From: DAOTVC01 sp034437215
GTDB taxonomy: Bacteria > Chloroflexota > Anaerolineae > B4-G1 > SLSP01
DNA: 20,247 nucleotides
NCBI GenBank assembly: GCA_034437215.1
Contig: DAOTVC010000109.1
Span: 1 to 20,247 of the forward strand
Direction: 5' to 3'
Shown here: positions 13,690 to 20,247 of the stretch, one piece after another
How the letters are laid out: each line of letters opens with the position of its first letter
Numbering within the stretch: position 1 is the stretch's first letter
The notes under the pieces: generated by a model
Told to the model about the DNA's origin: nothing
Seen by the model: the letters and a program-made list of their open reading frames with translations, nothing else
Databases searched by the model: none
Position numbers and translations under genes: made by a program

Positions 13690-14499
13690 ATGAGAGACTT
13701 TGTAAGATTCAAGATGATTTTCGGCGTTCTGGCGGTGCTCGCTCTCCTGCTCACGGCCTGTGGAGCGCTCACCCCGGAGATGCCCGCTTCCTCTCTGCTG
13801 CCCGCCTCCCCTACAACGATGCCCACCGAAGAACCCATCGTGATCCTGGAAGGAATCGAAGCCGCAGAAGAGAGCGACCCTCTGTTGATCTGGGAGGACC
13901 GCATCCTCCTGGGAGAGACGGAGGGCTGCCACCGCCTGATGATCACGGCAGACCGGCAGGCGCTCTACGGCCCCTGTGAGGTCGCTCCGGCGACGGCCGC
14001 CTTCGAGGCCCCCCAGTGGGAGGAGATGGTCACCCGCTTCGCCCCCTTCGACTATCAGGAAGGGGAGACCCGGCTGCAGTTCGAGGGCCGCGGGGAGATC
14101 GCCGATCCCGCCTGGCAGCGGGCGCTCGCCAACTGGGCGGAGACCACCTACCGGGAGCTGGCAACCGGTCAGGTCTGTGCGGCCTGTCCTACCATCCTCG
14201 CCTGGAACTTCGGCGAGGTGGAGGGCCAACCGGGGACCTGCTCCCTCCTCTGGGTCACCGACTACGGCTTCGCCCATCTGGGGCGCCTGCCCTGCGCGGG
14301 GGGAGAGACAGAGGTTGTCGCCCAGGGGTGGCTGGAGACGCCGGAGTGGGCTCGGCTGGAGGGTTGGCTGCGCACCCGGGCCCCGCTCTTCGTCGGGGAG
14401 GATGGCTCCACCTACTTTATGGGACAGGGCGCCGAGCCCCTCGCGGTGGAGGAACTGGCAGCGTGGGCGGAGGGTGTGCGCGCGCGAATGGCACCTTAA
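13690..14499 (+). CDS. Putative lipoprotein of unknown function
   Basis: The 269-residue protein starts with a lipoprotein signal peptide: MRDFVRFK, a hydrophobic core to about 21, and the lipobox LLTAC with Cys24 as the lipidation site. A Pro/Ser/Thr-rich linker (28-47) follows, then a globular domain from about 50 with no family I recognise. Features seen are five cysteines in the mature part, including CAAC (residues about 164-167) and two more at about 183 and 198, plus a Trp-rich C-terminal half ending in a helix (AVEELAAWAEGVRARM). Disulfides outside the membrane are possible. ATG choice rests on GGAGG six nt upstream. It is a candidate LspA substrate. The lipoprotein call is firm, the function unknown. 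Confidence 0.85.
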   Translation: MRDFVRFKMIFGVLAVLALLLTACGALTPEMPASSLLPASPTTMPTEEPIVILEGIEAAEESDPLLIWEDRILLGETEGCHRLMITADRQALYGPCEVAPATAAFEAPQWEEMVTRFAPFDYQEGETRLQFEGRGEIADPAWQRALANWAETTYRELATGQVCAACPTILAWNFGEVEGQPGTCSLLWVTDYGFAHLGRLPCAGGETEVVAQGWLETPEWARLEGWLRTRAPLFVGEDGSTYFMGQGAEPLAVEELAAWAEGVRARMAP

Positions 14500-14521
14500 G
14501 CCGGAAGACTCTGCGATACCG

Positions 14522-14715
14522 AGCCCTGACTTCCCTGAAAGAACTAACCTTTCACCACTGAGACACGGAGGACACCGAGAAAAGATTAAACTTTACATTC
14601 CTAAAATCACGTTCCGTGTTGATTTATCTAAATTTTATTAAATAAGTGCTTTAAATCTCTGCGCTCTCTGTGTCTCTGTGGTAAAGGAACGAGTTATTTC
14701 AGTAGAGTCAGCCCT
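14522..14715. mobile_element. Miniature inverted-repeat element, family 2 copy B, with 6-bp target duplication
   Basis: The 182-bp element is 14528-14709. Its left end GACTTCCCTGAAAGAACT and the complement of its right end GACTCTACTGAAATAACT are related inverted repeats that continue as CACCACTGAGACACGGAG and ACCACAGAGACACAGAGA. The flanks AGCCCT (14522-14527 and 14710-14715) are a perfect 6-bp duplication. The middle is AT-rich and non-coding. It lies between the convergent lipoprotein and adenosyltransferase genes. Confidence 0.8.
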
Positions 14716-14747
14716 AGATTTTTCGATTACAAGCGGGATCTAGGGCT
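14710..14747. repeat. Inverted repeat next to element copy B
   Basis: AGCCCTAGAT (14710-14719) and ATCTAGGGCT (14738-14747) are exact 10-bp inverted repeats with an 18-nt loop. The left arm contains the target-duplication sequence of element copy B. The remaining bases to 14834 show nothing I can name. Confidence 0.5.
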
Positions 14748-14834
14748 CGCGTGCCATCCCAATCTCCGTTCGCGTCGCGACCAGGGAGGCGTGACTCGCC
14801 TGCGAGGATTCACCGGACAGCCGAGTACGGAGGT

Positions 14835-15398
14835 TCAGGTGCGCTCCGGTGCCGCGAGCGTCGGCTCCTCCCCCGCAATCCCGTCCTCGCGCAGGGCAGC
14901 GACGAAGAGGAAGGAGGAGAGGCGGTTGATGAAGGCCAGGTTCGCCGGACCAACGTTGGACTCATCGTCGGCGAAGGCGACGAGCCTCCGCTCCGCCCGC
15001 CGCACGACGGTGCGGGCGACGTGACAGGCAGCGCCGGCGGGGGAGTCGCCGGGCACGACGAAGCCTTTGAGCTGAGGGACCAAACCCTCCAGCCACCCGA
15101 TCGTCTCCTCGAGCCCGGCGACGTCCTCCTCGAGCAGCCCCGGGAACTCGTGGCGCATCTGGGGCATCGCCGAGAGGTGGGACATGAGGCGGTAGAGGCA
15201 GCGCTGGGATTGCAGGAGCGCCGCCGCGATCCGCGTGTCCTGCACCAGCGAGCGAGCGTTCCCCAGCGCCGCGTTAGCTTCATCAAGGGTACCGATGGTG
15301 CGAATAAGATCGGAGTCCTTGTGCAGGCGCGTCTCCCCACCTAGTCGCCCCGTGTCCCCCTTGTCGCCCTTGCCCGTGTAGAACTTGGTCTTGTTCAT
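14835..15398 (-). CDS. pduO: PduO-type ATP:cob(I)alamin adenosyltransferase
   Basis: This enzyme transfers the adenosyl group of ATP to cob(I)alamin, giving coenzyme B12 for mutases, diol dehydratases or class II ribonucleotide reductase. The 187-residue product has the ATP-binding N-terminal motif YTGKGDKGDTGRL (7-19), GTLDEANAALG (36-46), VRRAERRL (about 149-156) and INRLSSFLF, all in family order and at normal family length. The ATG at 15398 follows GGAGGG by about 5 nt. It lies 91 bp after the DHOD-like gene on the same strand, with a palindromic repeat in the gap. No B12-dependent enzyme is in the window, so its client is unknown. Confidence 0.93.
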   Translation of the reverse strand: MNKTKFYTGKGDKGDTGRLGGETRLHKDSDLIRTIGTLDEANAALGNARSLVQDTRIAAALLQSQRCLYRLMSHLSAMPQMRHEFPGLLEEDVAGLEETIGWLEGLVPQLKGFVVPGDSPAGAACHVARTVVRRAERRLVAFADDESNVGPANLAFINRLSSFLFVAALREDGIAGEEPTLAAPERT

Positions 15399-15425
15399 CG
15401 ACCCTCCGGAAAGCAGAGGGAGAAG

Positions 15426-15476
15426 GGATCAGGGACTGGGGACAAGGGTCCCCCCACAGCGTCCCCTACCTGATCC
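15426..15476. repeat. GGATCAGG inverted-repeat element, family 3 copy 2
   Basis: GGATCAGG (15426-15433) and CCTGATCC (15469-15476) are exact inverted ends. Inside, GGGGAC (15438-15443) pairs with GTCCCC (15448-15453). The left part AGAAGGGATCAGGGACTGG is shared with the element at 7721-7737. Placed between two same-strand genes, it could act as a terminator or processing hairpin on the minus strand. Confidence 0.5.
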
Positions 15477-15489
15477 GCTCCCTCCTTCT

Positions 15490-16485
15490 TCAGAGTTCCG
15501 TCTGCCCCACCAACTTCACGTAGTTGGCCCGCTCGAAGGCCGCGGCGTTGGAACTCTTCTTGTGGCTCAGAATGCCCTGTAGCTTCTCGACGGAGGCGTA
15601 CTCGTGCTCGTCCATCCAGGTACTGAGGCCCCGGGTGAGCTCCTTCAGCTTGCCGAGGCCCTCCTGCAACAGGACGGAGCAGACCTGGGTCACGTCGGCC
15701 CCCGCCATGAGGGCCTTGACCACGTCTTCGGGGGTATGGACGCCCGTGGTGAGCGCGAGGGAGGTCTCGACGCGCCCGTAGAGAATGGCGATCCAACGCA
15801 AGGGCAGCAACATCTCCTGGGAGCTGCTCAGGTGCAGGCGGCGGGTCGCCTCCAGCTCCTCGATGTCGAGGTCGGGCTGGTAGAAGCGGTTGAAGAGGAC
15901 GAGCCCCTCGGCTCCCGCCTCGGTCAGCCGCTGGGCGACATTTCCCGTGGCGCTGAAGAAGGGGCTGAGCTTCACGGAGACGGGCAGGGAGGTGTGCTCC
16001 TTGACCCCCTGGACGATGTTCACGTGGAGGTCCTGCACCTCGGTGCCGGTGACCGTGGGATCGGTGGGTATGAAATAGATGTTGAGCTCGATGGCGTCGG
16101 CGCCCGCCTCCTCGAAGAGCTCCGCGTAGCGGGTCCAGCCGCCGGGACTGAAGCCGTTGAGGCTGGGGATGACGGGGATCTCCAGCGTCTCCTTGGCCCG
16201 CCGAATGATCTCCAGGTACGCGTCCTCGTCACGACGGTACTCCTCGAGGGGCGGGAAGAGGTCGATCATCTCGGAGTAACGGTATTTCGAATCCTCGATC
16301 ATGTGATCCAGGAAGGTCGCCTCCTGCTCGATCTGCTCCTCGAAGAGGGAGTAGAGCACGACGGCGCCCGCGCCCGCGTCCTCCATCTCCTTGAGCTTCC
16401 CGAGGTCACGGGAGAGGGGACAGGCTGAGGGCACGACGGGGTTTTTCAGTGAGAGACCCATGTAGGTGGTCGATAGATCTGCCAT
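15490..16485 (-). CDS. Dihydroorotate dehydrogenase-like flavoprotein
   Basis: The 331-residue protein has the FMN-binding TIM-barrel pattern of class 1 dihydroorotate dehydrogenases: MGLSLKNPVVPSACPLS (9-25), PVIPSLNGF (104-112), ELNIYFIP (133-140), LPVSVKLSPFF (167-177, Lys172) and a late ALTTGVHTPEDVVKALMAGAD phosphate-binding region. The NxSCPN stretch with the catalytic cysteine or serine of true DHODs is replaced by ELNIYFIP, so pyrimidine synthesis is doubtful. Genes of this type are often found beside nifJ (recalled), as here 142 bp downstream of it, which suggests an electron-transfer or accessory role for pyruvate:ferredoxin oxidoreductase. The ATG at 16485 follows AAGGAG by 8 nt. 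It has its own likely promoter. Confidence 0.88.
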   Translation of the reverse strand: MADLSTTYMGLSLKNPVVPSACPLSRDLGKLKEMEDAGAGAVVLYSLFEEQIEQEATFLDHMIEDSKYRYSEMIDLFPPLEEYRRDEDAYLEIIRRAKETLEIPVIPSLNGFSPGGWTRYAELFEEAGADAIELNIYFIPTDPTVTGTEVQDLHVNIVQGVKEHTSLPVSVKLSPFFSATGNVAQRLTEAGAEGLVLFNRFYQPDLDIEELEATRRLHLSSSQEMLLPLRWIAILYGRVETSLALTTGVHTPEDVVKALMAGADVTQVCSVLLQEGLGKLKELTRGLSTWMDEHEYASVEKLQGILSHKKSSNAAAFERANYVKLVGQTEL

Positions 16486-16523
16486 AGTTGCGCTCCTTTC
16501 GTTGGTACGTCACTCTGATTATT

Positions 16524-16552
16524 ATGATAGTCTACTTTTTAAAAACGGGCAA
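16524..16552 (-). promoter_or_regulatory. Promoter of the DHOD-like gene
   Basis: On the minus strand TTGCCC (16552-16547), a 17-nt spacer and TATCAT (16529-16524) lie about 40 nt before the ATG at 16485. This allows the gene to be expressed apart from nifJ. Confidence 0.5.
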
Positions 16553-16571
16553 CTGTTGAATAGCTGCAAAG

Positions 16572-16604
16572 CCGCCCGCGAAGGGGACGTCCCTCCGCGG
16601 GCGG
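16572..16604 (-). terminator. Strong hairpin after nifJ
   Basis: CCGCCCGCG (16572-16580) pairs with CGCGGGCGG (16596-16604). The 15-nt loop contains the palindrome GGGACGTCCC (16584-16593). It lies 23 bp after the nifJ stop codon, reading on the minus strand, and is followed by GGCTTTGC rather than a clean U-run. It probably ends or stabilises the nifJ message. Confidence 0.55.
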
Positions 16605-16627
16605 TAGTTGGAGCGCAACAGCCTCGC

Positions 16628-19600
16628 CTACTCTTTCTCGACGGCGTAACTGTAGTCCATGGCGGCCAGCTGCTTGTAGTACTGCCAGCGGGCCTCGGCG
16701 TCCTGTTGGGCCATCTTGAGCAGCCACTTGGCCCGTTCCGGATCTGACTGCGTCAGCATGCGGAAGCGGGTCTCGTTGTACATGTACTCCTCCATGGAGA
16801 GCGAGGGCTCCTTGGAGTCCAGCTGCAGCGGGTTGAGGCCCTCATCCTTGCGGCGGGGATCGTAACGGTAGAGGGTCCACGCGCCGGAATCGACGGCCTT
16901 CTTCTGCTGCTCGAAGCCGTACTTGAGGGGGTAGCCGTGAGCGATACAGGGGGTGTAGGCGATGATGAGGCTGGGTCCGTCGTAGGACTCGGCCTCCAGG
17001 AAAGCCTTGAGGGTCTGGGAGTCGCTGGCCCCCATCGCCACCTGAGCGACGTAGATGTTCCCGTAGGTCATCGCCATCAAGCCCAGATCCTTCTTGGGCA
17101 GCGGGCGACCGGCGGCGGCGAACTTCGCTACGGCGCCCCGCGGGGTCGCCTTGGACATCTGCCCCCCGGTGTTGGAGTAGACCTGGGTGTCGAGGACGAG
17201 GACGTTGACGTCCCGCCCCTGGGCCAGGACGTGGTCCAGACCACCGTAGCCGATGTCGTAGGCCCAGCCGTCCCCACCGACGATCCAGACGTTGCGGCGG
17301 ACGAGAACGTCGGCCACCGACTCCAGGTTACGGGCCTCGGGGGAGTCCACGCCCTGGAGGCGCTTGTGCAGCTCCGCCACGCGCTTGCGCTGCGCGGCGT
17401 AGCCGGCCTCGTCCTCCTGCTTGGCCTCGAGCAGCTCGTCGGCCAGCTGAGCGCCGATCTCACCGCGCAGGCCGTCCACCAGCTCGCGGGCGTAGTCCTC
17501 CTGCTTGTCCAGGGTGAGGCGGAAGCCGAAGCCGAACTCGGCGTTGTCCTCGAAGAGGCTGTTGGACCAGGCCGGCCCGCGCCCCTCCTCGTCCTTCGCC
17601 CAGGGCGTCGTCGGCAGGTTGCCGCCGTAGATGGACGAGCAGCCCGTCGCGTTGGCGATGACCGTGCGGTCACCGTAGAGCTGGCTCATAAGCTTCAGAT
17701 AGGGGGTCTCGCCGCAGCCGGCGCAGGCGCCGGAGAACTCGAAGAGCGGTCGCAGCAGCTGGGACTCCTTCACCAACTTCAGGTTGAGCTCGCTGCGATC
17801 GTAGCGCGGCAGCGCGTCGAAGAAGTTCCAGTACTCGCGCTCCTGCTCGCGGATGGGCGGCTGGAGCTCCATGTTGATGGCCTTGCGGTCGGGCTCCTCC
17901 CGGTTCTTCGCCGGGCAGACCTCGACGCAGAGACCACAGCCCGTGCAGTCCTCGGGGGCCACCTGCACCGTGTACAGCATCCCCTTGAATTTGCGCCCCT
18001 TGGCCTCCGCCGAGCGGAAGCCCTCGGGGGCGTCCGCCAACAGATCGGCGGCGTAGACCTTGGTGCGGATGGTGGCGTGGGGGCAGGAGAAGGCGCACTT
18101 GCCGCACTGGATGCAGACGTCGGGATCCCAGACGGGGATCTCCATGGCGACGTTGCGCTTCTCGTACTGGGTCGTCGCCGTGGGATAGGTGCCGTCGTCG
18201 GGCAGCTTGGAGACGGGCAGATCGTCGCCGTGGCGGCCGATCATCTGGGCCGTGACCTGCTGGACGAACTCGGGAGCGCTGGGTGTGACGAGGGGCGGCT
18301 TCTCGATGTCGCTGGTCACCTCGGCGGGCACCTCGATCTCGTGAAGGTTCTCGAGGGCGTGATCCACGGCCTCGTAGTTCATCTTCACGACGCGCTCACC
18401 CTTGTTCCCGTAGGTCTTCTTGATGGACTCCTTGATGCGCGCGATGGCCTCGTCCTTGGGCAGGACGCCGGAGAGGGCGAAGAAGCAGGTCTGCATGATG
18501 GTGTTGATGCGCCCACCCAGCCCCATCTCCCTTGCCACCTCGTAGGCGTCGATGACGTAGAACTGCAGCTGCTTCTCGATGATCGTCTCCTGCACGGCGC
18601 GCGGCAGGTGATCCCAGGTCTCCTCAGCCGGGTAGGGGCTGTTGAGGAGGAAGACGGCGCCCTCCTCGGCAGTCTCCAGCACGTCGAACTTCTCGAGGAG
18701 GACGAACTGGTGGCAGCCGACGAAGTTGGCCGACTGGACGAGGTAGGTGGAGCGGATGGGGTCAGGACCGAAGCGCAGGTGGGAGACGGTCACGGCGCCG
18801 GACTTCTTCGAGTCGTACTGGAAGTAGCCCTGGGCGTAGTTGTCGGTCTCCTCACCGATGATCTTGATGCTGTTCTTGTTAGCACCGACGGTCCCGTCGG
18901 AGCCCAGGCCGTAGAAGAGCGCGCGAACGACCTGGGGGGACTTGACGGTGAAGGCCGGATCGTAGGCGATGCTCGTGTGGGTGACGTCGTCCTCGATGCC
19001 CACCGTGAAGTGGTTCTTCGGCTGCTCCTGCGTCATCTCGTCGAAGACCCCCTTCACCATGGCGGGGGTGAACTCCTTGCTCGAGAGGCCGTAGCGCCCG
19101 CCGATCACCTTGACGTCCCGATCGGCCTCGGCGACGGCGGTGACGCAGTCGAGGTAGAGAGGCTCGCCGGAGCTGCCCGGCTCCTTCGTGCGATCGAGGA
19201 CGGCGATCATCTTGACGCTCTCGGGGAGGGCCGCGGCGAAGTGCTCGACGCTGAAGGGGCGGTAGAGGCGTACCTTCAGCACACCGACCTTCTCCCCCTG
19301 CGCCACGAGATAGTCGACCGTCTCGTGGGCGGCCTCGGCGGCGGAGCCCATGAGGACGATGACGCGCTCGGCGTCGGGCGCCCCAACGTAGTCGAAGAGG
19401 TGGTAGGCGCGACCCGTCAGATCGGCGAAGCGCTCCATCGCCTCCTGAACGATCTCCGGGGTCTTCAAATAGTAGGGGTTCACCGTCTCGCGGGCCTGGA
19501 AGAAGACGTCGGGATTCTGGGCGGTGCCGCGCACGACGGGCTCCTCGGGATTGAGCGCCCGTTTGCGGTGGGCCCGCACATCCTCGTCGTCGATCATGGC

Positions 19601-20179
19601 CTGCATATCCTCTTTGGTGAGCTGCTCCACCTTGTTGATCTCGTGGCTCGTGCGGAAACCATCGAAGAAGTGCAGGAAGGGCACCCGCGACTTCAACGTC
19701 GCGGTCTGGGCGATGAGCGCGAAGTCCATGACCTCCTGGATAGAGTTGCTCGCCAGGAGACCGAAGCCCGTCGCCCGGGCCGCCATCACGTCACTGTGAT
19801 CGGCGAAGATGGAGAGAGCTTGAGCCGCGAGGCTGCGCGCGGCGATGTGGAAGACGGTGGGGGTGAGCTCCCCGGCGATCTTGTACATGTTGGGGATCAT
19901 GAGGAGCAGCCCCTGAGAGGCGGTGAAGGTCGTCGTCAACGCCCCGGTCTGCAGGGCACCGTGGACAGCACCGGCGGCACCGCCCTCGGCCTGCATCTCC
20001 TGGACCAAGGGGATCGTGCCCCAGATGTTGGTCTCGCCCTTCGCCGACCAAGCGTCGGATAACTCGCCCATGGGGCTGGAGGGCGTAATAGGATAGATGG
20101 CGATCACCTCGTTGACCTTGTGCCCCACGTGAGCCGCAGCGGTGTTCCCATCTATCGTGACCATCTTTCGTTCTGCCAT
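16628..20179 (-). CDS. nifJ: Pyruvate:ferredoxin (flavodoxin) oxidoreductase
   Basis: This single-chain homodimeric enzyme oxidises pyruvate with CoA to acetyl-CoA and CO2, reducing ferredoxin or flavodoxin. The 1183 residues cover all expected domains. Pyruvate/TPP-site residues are Thr32 in YPITPSSPMGE, Glu65 and Arg115. The ferredoxin domain has CIQCGKCAFSC (Cys689, 692, 695, 699) and CTGCGLCVEVC (Cys745, 748, 751, 755). The proximal cluster ligands are Cys819, Cys822, Cys847 and Cys1078. The TPP/Mg motif is GGDGWAYDIGYGG with YSNTGGQ. The extra C-terminal domain known from the Desulfovibrio africanus enzyme is absent. ATG at 20179 is chosen, with AGGAGG eight nt upstream; TTG at 20182 is less likely. 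Upstream promoter elements are not clear before the window edge. The gene indicates ferredoxin-based, oxygen-sensitive metabolism. Confidence 0.97.
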   Translation of the reverse strand: MAERKMVTIDGNTAAAHVGHKVNEVIAIYPITPSSPMGELSDAWSAKGETNIWGTIPLVQEMQAEGGAAGAVHGALQTGALTTTFTASQGLLLMIPNMYKIAGELTPTVFHIAARSLAAQALSIFADHSDVMAARATGFGLLASNSIQEVMDFALIAQTATLKSRVPFLHFFDGFRTSHEINKVEQLTKEDMQAMIDDEDVRAHRKRALNPEEPVVRGTAQNPDVFFQARETVNPYYLKTPEIVQEAMERFADLTGRAYHLFDYVGAPDAERVIVLMGSAAEAAHETVDYLVAQGEKVGVLKVRLYRPFSVEHFAAALPESVKMIAVLDRTKEPGSSGEPLYLDCVTAVAEADRDVKVIGGRYGLSSKEFTPAMVKGVFDEMTQEQPKNHFTVGIEDDVTHTSIAYDPAFTVKSPQVVRALFYGLGSDGTVGANKNSIKIIGEETDNYAQGYFQYDSKKSGAVTVSHLRFGPDPIRSTYLVQSANFVGCHQFVLLEKFDVLETAEEGAVFLLNSPYPAEETWDHLPRAVQETIIEKQLQFYVIDAYEVAREMGLGGRINTIMQTCFFALSGVLPKDEAIARIKESIKKTYGNKGERVVKMNYEAVDHALENLHEIEVPAEVTSDIEKPPLVTPSAPEFVQQVTAQMIGRHGDDLPVSKLPDDGTYPTATTQYEKRNVAMEIPVWDPDVCIQCGKCAFSCPHATIRTKVYAADLLADAPEGFRSAEAKGRKFKGMLYTVQVAPEDCTGCGLCVEVCPAKNREEPDRKAINMELQPPIREQEREYWNFFDALPRYDRSELNLKLVKESQLLRPLFEFSGACAGCGETPYLKLMSQLYGDRTVIANATGCSSIYGGNLPTTPWAKDEEGRGPAWSNSLFEDNAEFGFGFRLTLDKQEDYARELVDGLRGEIGAQLADELLEAKQEDEAGYAAQRKRVAELHKRLQGVDSPEARNLESVADVLVRRNVWIVGGDGWAYDIGYGGLDHVLAQGRDVNVLVLDTQVYSNTGGQMSKATPRGAVAKFAAAGRPLPKKDLGLMAMTYGNIYVAQVAMGASDSQTLKAFLEAESYDGPSLIIAYTPCIAHGYPLKYGFEQQKKAVDSGAWTLYRYDPRRKDEGLNPLQLDSKEPSLSMEEYMYNETRFRMLTQSDPERAKWLLKMAQQDAEARWQYYKQLAAMDYSYAVEKE

Positions 20180-20247
20180 CAAAAAAACCTCCTAGCTGCT
20201 TAATTCAAAATTGCGGACGCGAACCTTTATTTTCCAACAGACATTCA

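Noticed and set aside
14750..14834. Possible tRNA or small RNA gene near the GC-rich stretch
   Set aside because: Short stems such as GGCG-5-CGCC are present, but no cloverleaf, T-loop or promoter could be recognised.
16937..20062. 1041-codon plus-strand open frame opposite nifJ
   Set aside because: Low-complexity composition typical of an antisense frame; the minus strand encodes a complete NifJ with all cluster cysteines.
20180..20182. TTG start for nifJ one codon upstream of the ATG
   Set aside because: The ATG at 20179 is equally served by the AGGAGG and is the stronger start codon; the difference is one residue.

Overview
The window reads as a GC-rich chromosomal segment of a Chloroflexota bacterium, possibly Anaerolineae or Caldilineae. 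That assignment is inference. It rests on the C-terminal tail YLPLV of the large surface protein (a tail I associate with Chloroflexota secreted proteins), a five-cluster-ligand-type NifJ next to a dihydroorotate-dehydrogenase-like gene, and small palindromic repeats filling the gaps between genes. I see no rRNA, tRNA, CRISPR array, prophage or recognisable defence system.

Layout. 3-4049 (+) is the 3' part of a very large repetitive surface protein: cadherin-like repeats, a parallel beta-helix, three Ig/PKD-type modules and the tail. 4050-5544 holds a long hairpin, a repeat with nested inverted repeats, lspA (-), a second palindromic repeat and the first of two miniature mobile elements. 5545-6754 holds a VOC-family gene (+), the second copy of the same element, then two truncated NAD(P)-binding-protein genes joined head to head and a possible third fragment. 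6812-9819 (+) holds an alpha/beta hydrolase, then a tight pair of glgC-like ADP-glucose pyrophosphorylase and family I inorganic pyrophosphatase. 9911-11444 (-) holds a kinase-fold-like protein and a PlsC-type acyltransferase. 11732-14499 (+) holds a SAM methyltransferase, a CCxxCG protein resembling DUF6891, and a lipoprotein. 14835-20179 (-) holds nifJ, a DHOD-like gene and a PduO-type cobalamin adenosyltransferase.

How the genes fit together. The glgC-ppa pair makes chemical sense, since pyrophosphatase removes the PPi released when ADP-glucose is made for glycogen. NifJ plus the DHOD-like flavoprotein suggests ferredoxin-linked anaerobic pyruvate metabolism. LspA would process lipoproteins such as the one at 13690-14499.

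The most striking signal is non-coding. Two families of miniature inverted-repeat elements are each present twice. Family 1 has intact 9-bp target duplications at both copies, and family 2 has 6-bp duplications at both copies. All four copies sit in gene boundaries. One duplicates a stop codon between convergent genes, and another appears to have moved the plsC-like gene 166 bp away from its native Shine-Dalgarno sequence. I found no clear previously undescribed multi-gene system; the elements and their placement are the best candidates for follow-up.
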